Assembly (NCBI RefSeq): GCF_020621385.1
Contig: NZ_JAESVA010000005.1
Location: 434,001-498,000, forward strand
From: Acidisoma cellulosilyticum
GTDB taxonomy: Bacteria; Pseudomonadota; Alphaproteobacteria; Acetobacterales; Acetobacteraceae
DNA: 64,000 bases
Direction: 5' to 3'
Positions 26,298 through 34,584 of the stretch are shown piece after piece. The notes beneath the pieces were generated by a model. The model saw only the letters and a list, made by a program, of their open reading frames with translations, was not told the DNA's origin and ran no database searches. How positions within the stretch are numbered: the first letter of the stretch is position 1; each line of letters begins with the position of its first letter. The translations under genes and the position numbers were made by a program.

Positions 26298-26302
26298 CAT
26301 TC

Positions 26303-26509
26303 TCAGTAATAAGACCAGTAACCGCTCATGTTCTCGTGGTCCTTGACCCATTTGCGATGCAGGTAGTGATGGCCGTGATGCGTATAATCGCCTCGTTCGA
26401 TTTTGGCGGGCGATGGGGTGGTATTCGCCATCGCCGTCGACCCGCTCCCTGCAAGCAATAGAATCACGAATGTTGCCAGCAATTTATTGGCACAGGAATC
26501 CGTTTTCAT
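26303..26509 (-). CDS. Small exported protein of unknown function
   Basis: This 68-residue protein has a signal peptide (LLATFVILLLAGSGSTAMA, cleavage near residue 29) and a mature part rich in His, Tyr and Trp (YTHHGHHYLHRKWVKDH). I do not recognise a family with certainty. Similar short histidine/tryptophan-rich secreted proteins are common in Proteobacteria; metal binding is only a guess. The signal peptide makes it credible as a gene, although the ribosome site is weak. Confidence 0.6.
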   Translation of the reverse strand: MKTDSCANKLLATFVILLLAGSGSTAMANTTPSPAKIERGDYTHHGHHYLHRKWVKDHENMSGYWSYY

Positions 26510-26810
26510 AATCGGCTGCTCATTCCCTCGTTACACATTATTATATGTCTGATTGCCGTAGCATGATCAACGCCAAGCCGGATTCATTGCCATGAACTCG
26601 GCATCACAGAAAAGTGAGAGCATTCATCCGTGTCAACGGCAAGCGTAAGATAAACGACATGAGTTCGGCCGGCTTCTTACCAACAATTCGCTGCCCTGGT
26701 CCGTCTCAGCTTCCAACGGACGTGTCGACGGCGAGTCCGGAAGCATTTCCTGCAGAAGCGAGCGTCCCCCCTGGCGCGAAGGACCGACGCTGGCAGCGGG
26801 AGCGGCTCCC
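26510..26810. other. Intergenic stretch without a convincing gene
   Basis: Open frames exist on both strands here but none has a recognisable domain, a good ribosome site or family-like composition. The part after 26614 may contain decayed coding sequence continuing from the small leftward ORF that ends at 26811. Confidence 0.5.
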
Positions 26811-26972
26811 TCAAGCCTGTTCAGCCCGCAGCAACGAGCCCTCGCCCAATATCGCACCGCAACGCGCGCAGTGGGTTTTTCCGGCGGTTTTTCGCATGCG
26901 TCGTTGGTCTCTCGCATGCAGCACGGCCGCGATCGGGATCAGCAGGGGAAGGGCAATGATCCCCGCAATCAT
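26811..26972 (-). CDS. Possible small membrane protein with zinc-ribbon half, or gene remnant
   Basis: From ATG 26972 a 53-residue frame encodes a hydrophobic segment (IIALPLLIPIAAVL) followed by a basic stretch and a CxxC pair in HCARCGAILGEGSLLRAEQA. The hydrophobic coding continues in frame upstream of the ATG (IIKTIGLILA) to a TAG at 27009-27011, so the true start may be a rare codon or may be lost. The CxxC with GAIL looks like half of a zinc ribbon whose second half is missing, which suggests truncation. Expression is unproven. Confidence 0.4.
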   Translation of the reverse strand: MIAGIIALPLLIPIAAVLHARDQRRMRKTAGKTHCARCGAILGEGSLLRAEQA

Positions 26973-27053
26973 CGCCAGGATTAGGCCTATTGTCTTAATA
27001 ATGGCATGCTAGCAGCGCTCACTTCGCAGGTCATAAGCTTCTCCCCGTCGCCC

Positions 27054-27082
27054 TTGACAATAGGAACAATGTTCCGTTTTAA
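27054..27082 (+). promoter_or_regulatory. Promoter with embedded operator for the ABC-2 efflux operon
   Basis: A perfect -35 TTGACA (27054-27059) is followed after 17 bases by TTTTAA (27077-27082). Between them lies the perfect inverted repeat GGAAC-AAT-GTTCC (27063-27075). An operator between the promoter boxes is a classic repressor arrangement, of TetR or similar type. The regulator is not encoded directly beside it. The first gene starts at 27177. Confidence 0.65.
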
Positions 27083-27176
27083 GGTGGGAAAATCTGCGCT
27101 TGTGTGAGACATGCCGGTTTCGGCCGACGATCATTAGCTGCAATCACGCGGTCACAAGCCAAAAGCAAGAGAGCCT

Positions 27177-28103
27177 ATGTCACCCGTCTTATCGATTTCC
27201 GCTGTCACAAAAACCTATAAATCCGGACAGACCGCCCTTCACGCCATCGATCTTGCGGTCGAAAAAGGCGAGATCTTCGCGCTTCTCGGCCCCAATGGCG
27301 CCGGCAAAACGACGCTGATCAGCATCATCTGCGGCCTCGTCTCGATGACCTCGGGCCGCATATCCGTCGATGGCCATGACATCATCACCGACTATCGCGC
27401 AGCCCGCGGCATAATCGGATTGGTGCCGCAGGAGATTTCGCTCGATATCTTCGCGACGGTCGAAAACACCGTGCAATTCAGTCGCGGCCTTTTCGGCAAA
27501 TCCGCAAACCCTGCCTATATCGAACAGATTCTCCGCGATCTCTCGCTGTGGGAAAAACGCGGCGCACGCGTCAACGAACTGTCGGGCGGGATGAAGCGCC
27601 GGGTGATGATCGCCAAGGCGCTGAGCCATGAGCCGGATATTCTGTTCCTTGACGAGCCGACCGCCGGTGTCGACGTCAATCTGCGTCGTGACATGTGGGA
27701 CCTCGTGCGCCGGCTGCGGGACCGTGGCGTCACCGTCATCCTGACCACGCATTACCTTGAGGAAGCGGAGGAGATGGCGGACCGCGTCGGGGTCATCGAT
27801 CGCGGACGCCTGGTGCTGGTCGAGGAGACGGCGACGCTGATGCGCAAGATGGGCAAGCGGCGGTTGAGCGTCACGATGCAGCAGCGGATGACGGCTATCC
27901 CGCCTGCGCTGTCCGGCTGGCCCTTGCGGCTGGAAGCGGACGGCGAACGCCTTGTCTATGAATTCGACGCGAATGCGCCGGATACTGGCATGCCGCTGTT
28001 GCTGCGGGAATTGGCCGCCGCCGGGATTGATTACAAAGACCTCGAAACGGGCCGGAGTTCGCTCGAAGATATTTTCGTGGGTCTGGTGGAGAGTGGCGTA
28101 TGA
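27177..28103 (+). CDS. ABC-2 type efflux transporter ATP-binding protein (YadG-like)
   Basis: This 308-residue ATPase has Walker [10 protein letters not shown] (38-46), the Q-loop VPQE near 83, the signature LSGGM (135-139), Walker [13 protein letters not shown] (about 155) and H-loop TTHYLEE. A C-terminal extension of about 80 residues is usual for drug and polysaccharide exporters of this type. It powers export with the permease whose start overlaps its stop (ATGA). The operator-bearing promoter upstream suggests induction by a ligand, probably a toxic compound. Confidence 0.92.
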   Translation: MSPVLSISAVTKTYKSGQTALHAIDLAVEKGEIFALLGPNGAGKTTLISIICGLVSMTSGRISVDGHDIITDYRAARGIIGLVPQEISLDIFATVENTVQFSRGLFGKSANPAYIEQILRDLSLWEKRGARVNELSGGMKRRVMIAKALSHEPDILFLDEPTAGVDVNLRRDMWDLVRRLRDRGVTVILTTHYLEEAEEMADRVGVIDRGRLVLVEETATLMRKMGKRRLSVTMQQRMTAIPPALSGWPLRLEADGERLVYEFDANAPDTGMPLLLRELAAAGIDYKDLETGRSSLEDIFVGLVESGV

Positions 28104-28870
28104 GCGTGGTCAACCTGCCCGGCATGTGGGCCATCTACCGCGCCGAAATGGCGCGCACGCGGCGGACCGTTCTGCAGAGTGTAGCGACGCCCGTGCTGAC
28201 GACCGTGCTGTATTTCATCGTGTTCGGCACGGCCATCGGGTCGCGCATGCATCAGGTCGGCGGGGTCGGTTACGGCGCCTTCATCGTGCCGGGTCTGATC
28301 ATGCTGACGCTGCTGACCCAGGGCATTTCCAACGCCTCGATCGCGATCTATTTCCCGAAATTCACCAAGACGATCTTCGAGCTTTTATCCGCGCCGATTT
28401 CCAGCCTGGAAGTGGTGCTGGCCTATGTCGGCGCGGCGGCTACGAAATCGATCATGATCGGTCTGATCATCCTGGTGACGGCGACCTTCTTCGTGCCGGT
28501 GCGGATCATGCATCCCGGCTGGATGATCGCCTTCCTTGTGCTGACGGCGCTGACCTTCAGCCTGTTCGGCTTTCTGATCGGCATCTGGGCCGAAAGTTTC
28601 GAGCAGCTGGCGATCGTGCCGTCCCTGGTGGTGACGCCGCTGACCTTCCTCGGCGGCGCCTTCTATTCAATCGACATGCTGCCGCAGCCCTGGCGGACGG
28701 TCAGCCTGTTCAATCCGGTCGTTTATCTGGTCAGCGGCTTCCGCTGGAGCTTCTATGGCGTGGGCGATGTCGGCGTCGGTATCAGCCTTGTCTTCATCCT
28801 GGCGTTCATGGCGCTGTGCCTGGCGGTGCTGTGGTGGATCTTCCGCACCGGCTATCGTCTCAAGCCGTGA
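28100..28870 (+). CDS. ABC-2 type efflux transporter permease (YadH-like)
   Basis: This 256-residue permease has six hydrophobic segments and the ABC-2 pattern ([11 protein letters not shown] near 66, [12 protein letters not shown] near 187, [13 protein letters not shown] near 205). With the preceding ATPase it would make a half-size exporter that dimerises. Translation is coupled by the four-base overlap. The substrate is unknown. Confidence 0.92.
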   Translation: MSVVNLPGMWAIYRAEMARTRRTVLQSVATPVLTTVLYFIVFGTAIGSRMHQVGGVGYGAFIVPGLIMLTLLTQGISNASIAIYFPKFTKTIFELLSAPISSLEVVLAYVGAAATKSIMIGLIILVTATFFVPVRIMHPGWMIAFLVLTALTFSLFGFLIGIWAESFEQLAIVPSLVVTPLTFLGGAFYSIDMLPQPWRTVSLFNPVVYLVSGFRWSFYGVGDVGVGISLVFILAFMALCLAVLWWIFRTGYRLKP

Positions 28871-29048
28871 CGCGCATTGCCGCGATGACGGCCCGCAGAC
28901 CGGCGGAGATATATTTCCGCGAGGGGTAATAGAGATAAAGCGCGGTCTCCGGCTCTATCCAATCGGCCAGGCAACCGACAAGTCGGCCGCTGTCGATATG
29001 GGGTTGCGCGCGATACCCCCCGTCCGCCATGGGCGGTGGATCACACAA
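28860..29048 (-). pseudogene. C-terminal remnant of a LysR-family regulator
   Basis: The leftward frame translates to the end of a LysR effector domain: GRLVGCLADWIEPETALYLY followed by YPSRKYISAGLRAVI. The DW and YPSR motifs are typical of the last 40 residues of LysR proteins. There is no helix-turn-helix or remaining effector domain upstream, so this is the relic of a deleted gene. Its stop overlaps the end of the ABC permease. Confidence 0.7.
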
Positions 29049-29191
29049 CTGCCGCGTCGGGGCAGGTATTTTGAACGGGATCGCTCAGTAACGGCCAAAG
29101 TATAGACGGTCTCAGCGCAGGATAAGCCAAAAAAAAGCAGTCGATCTGTCGTTTTATAGTGATCCGCTGTGGCGGAAAGCGGGCATTCCGC
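29049..29191. other. Intergenic stretch, nothing recognised
   Basis: Between the LysR remnant and the TetR gene I see no coding or structured element. Together with the remnant it forms a 321-base stretch without an intact gene, consistent with deletion scars. Confidence 0.5.
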
Positions 29192-29779
29192 TTAAGCAGA
29201 TGCGTCGTTTCCGCAAACGACGATCGCCTGGATGACAAGCGAGATGCGCGCGTCGCGTGCGCTGGGCCTGATCCGGCCTGACCCTTCGAGTGCGGCGAGC
29301 CCGTGCAGGGCTGCCCAAAACGTCTCGGTCATCAGGTCAGTATCGACGCAGAACGGTGCGACGACCGCAGCAAGGGCCCCGAACGCGGCGCGGAGTTCCG
29401 GTCTGGTATCACCGACGGCGAAGCGCAAATCCGTGGGCAGGATAAACATGGCCTCGTAGAGTGCAGGGCGACTGAGCGCAAAGGCGAGATAGGCCAGGGC
29501 GACAGCCTTGAGGGCATTCCCTGTGTCGGTCGCGCCAAGGGCCGCTTCCCGAAGTGCCAGGGTGAATTCCTGAAACCCCTCGACGGCGACGGCGCTTACA
29601 ATCGCGGTTCTATTCTCGAAATGGGCGTAGAGGACGGGCTGACTATATTCGATCTCATTGGCCAGACGGCGGATGGTCACGGCATCCCATCCTTCGCGCT
29701 CCGCGATGACGCGCGCTGCCGCGACAATGCGCTGCTCGCGCTCAGCCCGATCTCTCCCTTTCCGCTCGGCGATGCCCAA
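29192..29779 (-). CDS. TetR/AcrR-family transcriptional regulator
   Basis: This 195-residue repressor has the N-terminal helix-turn-helix (RIVAAARVIAEREGWDAVTI, then YSQPVLYAHFENR near 45-57) and a helical ligand-binding domain with WAALHGLAALE, a TetR_C-type motif. It is divergent from the small-peptide/DoxX operon and a four-half-site operator lies between them, so it very likely represses that operon and itself. Confidence 0.92.
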   Translation of the reverse strand: MGIAERKGRDRAEREQRIVAAARVIAEREGWDAVTIRRLANEIEYSQPVLYAHFENRTAIVSAVAVEGFQEFTLALREAALGATDTGNALKAVALAYLAFALSRPALYEAMFILPTDLRFAVGDTRPELRAAFGALAAVVAPFCVDTDLMTETFWAALHGLAALEGSGRIRPSARDARISLVIQAIVVCGNDASA

Positions 29780-29815
29780 TCTTCGATCTCCCAGATCGAG
29801 GGATCATACCGACGC

Positions 29816-29878
29816 TTGATTATCTAGCAATGGTATATTATTAATCTAGCGACGCTAGATAATTTCAAATGGCTAGAT
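29816..29878. promoter_or_regulatory. Multi-site TetR-type operator and promoter
   Basis: Four half-sites occur in 57 bases: ATCTAGC at 29822-29828 and 29844-29850, and GCTAGAT at 29854-29860 and 29872-29878. The inner two form the perfect palindrome ATCTAGC-GAC-GCTAGAT. A rightward promoter (TTGATT 29816-29821, 17-base spacer, TATTAA 29839-29844) overlaps the sites, so binding would block it. The adjacent TetR gene is the obvious binder. Confidence 0.75.
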
Positions 29879-29889
29879 AGGAAGACGTC

Positions 29890-29967
29890 ATGCACTGGTT
29901 TGCGCCTGGATTGGCCTTGCTCCCGGCTGTCGCGTTTATCGCGACCCCGATGATCGCAGGAGTCTGA
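29890..29967 (+). CDS. 25-residue hydrophobic peptide
   Basis: A short frame (MHWFAPGLALLPAVAF then IATPMIAGV) has a good ribosome site AGGAAG at 29879-29884 with a five-base spacer, and its stop is one base before the DoxX-like start. It could be a small membrane protein or a translated leader that couples ribosomes to the next gene. Its end carries the AGGAG used by the DoxX gene. Confidence 0.5.
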   Translation: MHWFAPGLALLPAVAFIATPMIAGV

Positions 29968-29968
29968 G

Positions 29969-30289
29969 ATGGTCCATAGTTTTTCAATCTGGCTCATCGC
30001 TGCCGGATTCCTCGGCGCGGGCCTGGTCAACGCGATTGGCACGGCCGGGACGCGGAGCGATTTCGCGCGCTGGGGTTATCCGCATTGGTGGGGCCGTGTG
30101 ACGGGTGGGTTGGAGGTGATATGCGCGGTTCTGATTGCGCTCCCCGTCAGCCGCATTTTGGGTCTGGCGCTGGGGGCGGCCATCATTGCGGCTGCGGTTG
30201 TGACGGTTCTACGCCACCGCGATTTTTCGCATCTGGCACCGCTGAGCGTCTTTGCCGCCTTGCTTGTTGTCGCGGCGGTCTTGGTCTGA
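29969..30289 (+). CDS. DoxX-like membrane protein
   Basis: This 106-residue protein has four hydrophobic segments and the DoxX-like arrangement (GTAGTRSDFARWGYPHWW between helices 1 and 2, then GGLEVICAVLIAL). Family members are small inner-membrane proteins linked to redox or stress functions, mostly uncharacterised. It follows the 25-residue peptide at one base distance and is under the TetR operator. Confidence 0.82.
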   Translation: MVHSFSIWLIAAGFLGAGLVNAIGTAGTRSDFARWGYPHWWGRVTGGLEVICAVLIALPVSRILGLALGAAIIAAAVVTVLRHRDFSHLAPLSVFAALLVVAAVLV

Positions 30290-30309
30290 GAACCCAGCCT
30301 GGCCGATCG

Positions 30310-31089
30310 CTACCCGCCGCGCTTCGCGTTCCGGCCGCGGGCGAGTTCCGTGATCATGCCGTGCAAGGTCCGCAATTCCTGCTCGGTCACTTCGCCGCGC
30401 TGGAACAGATGGCGGACATTGCGCACCATGCCGGGGCGCTTCGGCTCATTGCGCAGGAAACCGCAATCGTCCAGCTCGCGCACCAGATGGCCGAGGAAGT
30501 TTTCCAACTCGCCTTTGGTGGCGACGCGGGTTTCATTCGTCATCAGCTCGCGGGGGGATGACGGCTCATCCGCCATCCACCATTCATAGGCCATCACCAT
30601 CACGGCTTGCGCCAGGTTGAGGGACATGAAGGCAGGGTTCAGCGGATAGCGCACCAGCATATCGGCATGGGCCATGTCGTCATTCTCCAGCCCTGCGCGT
30701 TCGGGACCGAACAGAATGCCGCTGCGCAGGCCCGTCGCGGTGGCGGCGCGGAGTTCGGCGGCAGCCCCACGGGCCGTCAGGATCGGCTTGATGATATGGC
30801 GCGGGCGCGGGCAGGTGGCCGCGACATGATGCAGGTCGGCGACGGCCTCGGCCACCGTCTCGAAAACCTGCGCCTCGTCCAGAATACGATCGGCGCCGGA
30901 GGCCATCCGCCAGGCGCGCTCCTGCGGCCAGCCGTCACGCGGGGCGACAAGGCGCAGATGGAACAGACCGCCATTGGCCATGCAGCGCGCGACCGAGCCG
31001 ATATTATCGGCCAGTTGCGGGCGGACCAGGATCACGACCGGGCTATTGCCGATGGGGCCGATATCGGCCCCCGCGTCACGGCCGGTCAT
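30310..31089 (-). CDS. trmJ: tRNA/rRNA methyltransferase TrmJ (SPOUT family)
   Basis: This 259-residue enzyme methylates the ribose 2'-O of position 32 in tRNAs in the known TrmJ proteins. The SpoU fold motifs are visible: [11 protein letters not shown] near 33, [12 protein letters not shown] near 128 and the knot motif SLNLAQAV near 156. The C-terminal about 80 residues ([17 protein letters not shown]) form the TrmJ-specific dimerisation part. Its start overlaps the cysS stop (ATGA type), giving a two-gene leftward operon. Confidence 0.92.
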   Translation of the reverse strand: MTGRDAGADIGPIGNSPVVILVRPQLADNIGSVARCMANGGLFHLRLVAPRDGWPQERAWRMASGADRILDEAQVFETVAEAVADLHHVAATCPRPRHIIKPILTARGAAAELRAATATGLRSGILFGPERAGLENDDMAHADMLVRYPLNPAFMSLNLAQAVMVMAYEWWMADEPSSPRELMTNETRVATKGELENFLGHLVRELDDCGFLRNEPKRPGMVRNVRHLFQRGEVTEQELRTLHGMITELARGRNAKRGG

Positions 31090-32453
31090 ACGCTCGCATC
31101 CGCACGGCGCCAGGTCGTGCCGCCGGGTCCGTCTTCGAGCAGAATGCCCTGGGCCAGCAATGCCGCGCGAATGGCGTCCGCACGGGCGAAATCCTTTGCC
31201 TTGCGGGCGGCGAGCCGGTCCGCGATCGCCTGTTCAACCGCTGAGCCATCGATGCCGCCCTGAAACCAGCTTTGCGGATCGGCCTGCAGAATGCCCAGCA
31301 CGCGGCCCGCCGCATGCAGCCCGGCGGCGGCCAGCGCATCCCCGGCCATGGCGCGGTCCGCCAGGCTATGCAGCGCGGCGATGGCAGCCGGTGTATTGAG
31401 GTCATCGCAGAGGGCGGCCATCACCTCGGCCGGTACCGCTGCATGCGGTTCCTCGGCGAAGCTCGGCGCATGGCGCGACAGGGCGCGATAGAAGCGGTCC
31501 AGTTCGCGGCGGGCTTCCACCAGCCCGGCCTCGGTGAAATCGACCGAAGCGCGGTAATGGCTGCGCAGCAGCAGAAACCGCACGGCCTCACCGGGCGCGA
31601 TGCTCAGCACGTCACGCACGGTGCGGAAATTGCCCAGGGATTTGGACATCTTCTCGCCGTTCACCAGCAGCATGCCGTTATGCATCCAGGTGCGGGCGAA
31701 TTGGCTCCCCGGGAAGGCGCAGCAACTCTGCGCCATCTCATTCTCATGATGCGGGAAGATCAGATCGCCGCCGCCGCCATGAATATCGAAATCCTCGCCC
31801 AGATAGCGCCAGGACATGGCCGAGCATTCGATATGCCAGCCCGGCCTTCCGTAGCCCCAGGGGCTGTCCCAGCCCGGCATATCGCCGGTCGACGGCTTCC
31901 ACAGCACAAAATCCCCGGCGTCGCGCTTATAGGGCGCGACTTCCACCCGCGCCCCGGCGATCAGTTCGTCCCGGCTGCGGCCCGAGAGATGGCCGTAATG
32001 CGGGTCGCTGGCGACCGCGAACAGCACATGGCCCTCGGCCGCATAGGCATGGCCGTTCGCCATCAGCTTTTCGATGATCGCGATCATCTGCGGAATATTG
32101 TCGGTGGCGTGCGGCTCGATATCCGGCGGCAGCGCGCCCAATTCCGCCATATCGGCGTGGAAATCGGCGGTCGTCTGCTCGGTGATCGTGGCGATCGGGA
32201 CGCCGCGCTCGGCCGCGCGGATCATGATCTTGTCGTCGATATCCGTGATATTGCGGACATAGGTGACGCGGGGGAAGATCTCGCGCAGCAGCCGCGCCAG
32301 CACGTCGAAGACGACGACAGGCCGGGCATTGCCCAGATGCGCGCGGTCATAGACCGTGGGTCCGCAGCAATAGAGGCGGACATGCTCGGGGATAATCGGC
32401 CGGAAGGCCTCGTCCCGGCGGGTGAGGCTGTTATGGAGCGTGAGCGCGTGCAT
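31086..32453 (-). CDS. cysS: Cysteinyl-tRNA synthetase
   Basis: This 455-residue class I synthetase attaches cysteine to tRNA-Cys. Zinc ligands are C30, C210 (HIEC), H235 and E239 in the HHENE segment; the HIGH box is HLGN (39-42) and the KMSKS box is at 268-272. The start ATG 32453 gives the normal N-terminus [10 protein letters not shown]; an in-frame start 63 bases upstream would add an Ala-rich tail not seen in the family. The length is normal. trmJ follows with overlapping codons. Confidence 0.96.
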   Translation of the reverse strand: MHALTLHNSLTRRDEAFRPIIPEHVRLYCCGPTVYDRAHLGNARPVVVFDVLARLLREIFPRVTYVRNITDIDDKIMIRAAERGVPIATITEQTTADFHADMAELGALPPDIEPHATDNIPQMIAIIEKLMANGHAYAAEGHVLFAVASDPHYGHLSGRSRDELIAGARVEVAPYKRDAGDFVLWKPSTGDMPGWDSPWGYGRPGWHIECSAMSWRYLGEDFDIHGGGGDLIFPHHENEMAQSCCAFPGSQFARTWMHNGMLLVNGEKMSKSLGNFRTVRDVLSIAPGEAVRFLLLRSHYRASVDFTEAGLVEARRELDRFYRALSRHAPSFAEEPHAAVPAEVMAALCDDLNTPAAIAALHSLADRAMAGDALAAAGLHAAGRVLGILQADPQSWFQGGIDGSAVEQAIADRLAARKAKDFARADAIRAALLAQGILLEDGPGGTTWRRADASV

Positions 32454-32579
32454 CCTGGCCTTTTGCCGCCCCGCGCCCTGTCCCGCAAGCAGCGCGTGAG
32501 CAAGGGTGGCCAGCAATGGGGAGCAGAGGGCGGAGCGGAGGAGGGGTGCGATCGCGCCGTCCTCCTCCGCAGGGTCGGA

Positions 32580-32906
32580 TCAGCCGCCGTAGGTATAGCC
32601 GTAGACATAGCCCTGGGGCGCCGGCGCGTAATACTGGGGCGGCGGCGCGTCATAGCCGTAAGGCGGCGGGGGCGGGCGGTCCCAATGGTGGTGCCAATGA
32701 TGCGCGTAATCGCCGCGCCATTCATGGCGGTCGTCATGACGCCAATCATGGTGCCAATCATGGTGCCAGTCATTGTGATAGCCGTTCCAGTCGGCCTGAA
32801 GGACGGTCGCGCCCCGCGGCGCTGCCGCCTGGGCTAGCTGGGGCGCCATCAGGGGCAAAGCCAAGGCCAAGGCACCGACGGCGAGGGTGGAGGTCAGAAG
32901 TCGCAT
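32580..32906 (-). CDS. Small exported protein rich in His/Asp/Trp with a Pro/Tyr tail
   Basis: This 108-residue protein has a signal peptide (residues 1 to about 27, ending AQAAA). The mature part contains a tandem DWHHDWHHDWRHD stretch at about 46-60 and then a PPPPP...YGYDAPPP tail with tyrosine-rich ends. The repeat is directly visible in DNA as alternating CATGATTGGCACC-like units on the reverse strand. No family is recognised with confidence. The composition suggests an envelope protein that could bind metals, which is a guess. Confidence 0.72.
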   Translation of the reverse strand: MRLLTSTLAVGALALALPLMAPQLAQAAAPRGATVLQADWNGYHNDWHHDWHHDWRHDDRHEWRGDYAHHWHHHWDRPPPPPYGYDAPPPQYYAPAPQGYVYGYTYGG

Positions 32907-33136
32907 GAGGAACAATCCCCTTTGTGGTCTTGATGAAGAGTCTGGGGATTGCGCGTGGCGGGATCGTCGCGGCGGGATGGCGAAAGCAAGGCGCCCATTC
33001 ACGAAAGCGCGTGTTTAGGGCAGTGTCGGATGATGATGCAGGGGGAGGCAGGCTGTGGCACTTGGCCTCATACTTGATTGAACAACAACAAGCCGACAAG
33101 CTGGTCCCTATCGGCCTGACCTGGTAGGAGAGCGTG

Positions 33137-33832
33137 ATGAAGATGATCGGCCTGATCGGCGGGATGAGCTGGGAAAGCTCGGCCGAGTATTACCGGATCA
33201 TCAATCAGGGCGTGCGGGATCGTCTGGGTCCTACGGTATCGGCCAAGTGCCTGCTTTGGTCTTTCAATTTCGCTGAGATCGAGGCGCTGCAGCATAAGGG
33301 CGATTGGGACGCGCTGACGACGCTCATGCGCGATGCCGCGCGGCGTCTGGAGGACGGTGGCGCGGATCTGCTGCTGATCTGCACCAATACCATGCACCGC
33401 ATGGCGCCCGCCGTGCAGGCGGCCGTGACGATACCGCTGCTGCATATCGCTGACCCGACGGCGGACCGCATCAAGGCAGCAGGCTTCGCCAAGGTCGGGC
33501 TGCTCGGCACCGCCTTCACGATGGAACAGGATTTCTACAAAGGACGGCTTGTCGCCAGTCACGGCCTATCCGTGCTTGTTCCTGGCGAGGAAGACCGCAA
33601 GCTGGTTCACCGGATCATTTATGAGGAGCTGGTCGCCGGACAGATAACGGCCGAATCGCGGGAGGCTTACCGGGGCGTGATCGCTCGGCTTGTCGAAAAT
33701 GGGGCCGAGGCCGTCATTCTCGGATGCACGGAAATCATGCTTCTGGTCCGGCCCCAGGACAGTCCTGTGCCGCTGTTCGACACCACCCAGATTCACGCGG
33801 AAGCGGCGGTCAATGCGGCCTTGGCATCCTGA
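33137..33832 (+). CDS. Aspartate/glutamate racemase family protein
   Basis: This 231-residue enzyme has the two catalytic cysteine motifs of the family: CTNTMH (C82) and GCTEI (C197). The N-terminal GLIGGMSWESSAEYY is typical of the YgeA/broad-specificity amino acid racemase group. I chose ATG 33137, six bases after AGGAG; GTG 33134 is too close to the site. It interconverts L- and D-amino acids, probably aspartate-like ones. Its 3' end overlaps the convergent GNAT gene by 40 bases. Confidence 0.9.
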   Translation: MKMIGLIGGMSWESSAEYYRIINQGVRDRLGPTVSAKCLLWSFNFAEIEALQHKGDWDALTTLMRDAARRLEDGGADLLLICTNTMHRMAPAVQAAVTIPLLHIADPTADRIKAAGFAKVGLLGTAFTMEQDFYKGRLVASHGLSVLVPGEEDRKLVHRIIYEELVAGQITAESREAYRGVIARLVENGAEAVILGCTEIMLLVRPQDSPVPLFDTTQIHAEAAVNAALAS

Positions 33833-34314
33833 AGGCTCTGCCATTCCCGCCGCAGCTGGGACATCATGACCACATCGACACGGCTTCCATCCGGCAATAG
33901 CCGCGCTTCGCGGGCGACGCCCTCCTCGACAAAGCCGCAACTGCGATAGAGGGCGTAGGCTGTGCTGTTGTGGCGGTAGACGCGCAGCCAGAGGCGATGG
34001 GCCGTGGTTTCCCGGAAGACCCAGTCGCGGGTCGCCGCGAAAATCTGCCTTCCATGACCTTCCCCCAGAACGGCCACGGCCAGGCGAAGGACATATAGAT
34101 TGCCGTTCGCGTCCTGCCGATCCTGGACGATGGCAAAACCGACCGGCTGACCCTCGTCACCTTCGCCAATGAAATAGGCATTGTCCGGCGAAGCCAAGGC
34201 CGCTTGATGCGCGTCATCCGACCAGCGGTTGACGAAAGCGTCATTACCCGGCCGGCGTTCGACCGCCATGATGAAGGGGATATCCGCGCGCGCTGCCGGT
34301 CGCAGGGTGGTCAT
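33793..34314 (-). CDS. GNAT-family N-acetyltransferase
   Basis: This 173-residue acetyltransferase has the GNAT core: IGEGDEGQPVGFAIVQD, the strand YVLRLAV and the acetyl-CoA loop LGEGHGRQIF near 87, then HRLWLRVYRHNSTAYALYRSCGF. The start ATG 34314 yields a family-like N-terminus (MTTLRPAARADIPFI). Its last 40 bases are antisense to the end of the racemase gene. The substrate is unknown; RimI/L-amino acid type is possible. Confidence 0.87.
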   Translation of the reverse strand: MTTLRPAARADIPFIMAVERRPGNDAFVNRWSDDAHQAALASPDNAYFIGEGDEGQPVGFAIVQDRQDANGNLYVLRLAVAVLGEGHGRQIFAATRDWVFRETTAHRLWLRVYRHNSTAYALYRSCGFVEEGVAREARLLPDGSRVDVVMMSQLRREWQSLQDAKAALTAASA

Positions 34315-34466
34315 GGTCGCGTCCTGGTGTGCTTTGTCCGAGCAGGGTGACTTGGCTTGTCCCGCCCGGCAACCAGGATGCTCGCCGGGCAGAGATGAAA
34401 GTTTTCTCTGAGAAAATGTTGCGTGTCGCATCTTTCGCCTGCTAGGAAAAAGGCATTCGTCAGGAC

Positions 34467-34511
34467 CCCGGTGAAACTCCGGGTGGCTCTTCCGGCCGCC
34501 AATCCGCCGGA
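34467..34511 (+). promoter_or_regulatory. Two tandem hairpins in the leader of the SulP gene
   Basis: The leader has CCCGG-tgaaact-CCGGG (34467-34483) and TCCGGC...GCCGGA (34491-34511) in close succession, about 75 bases before the ATG at 34585. Such a pair upstream of an anion transporter could be a cis-regulatory RNA. Conserved RNA motifs upstream of sulfate transporter genes are known in Alphaproteobacteria (the sul1 motif), but I cannot match this to a model by eye. Confidence 0.35.
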
Positions 34512-34584
34512 CAACAGCAAACGTCACGACTGTTCCGCATCGCTGAAGTCGATGCCATCTCGTGCGCTGACTGTAGATATCACG

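Noticed and set aside
26614-27012. A 132-codon rightward frame before the efflux operon.
   Set aside because: Composition is atypical, no domain is visible, and the opposite strand offers a more protein-like small frame.
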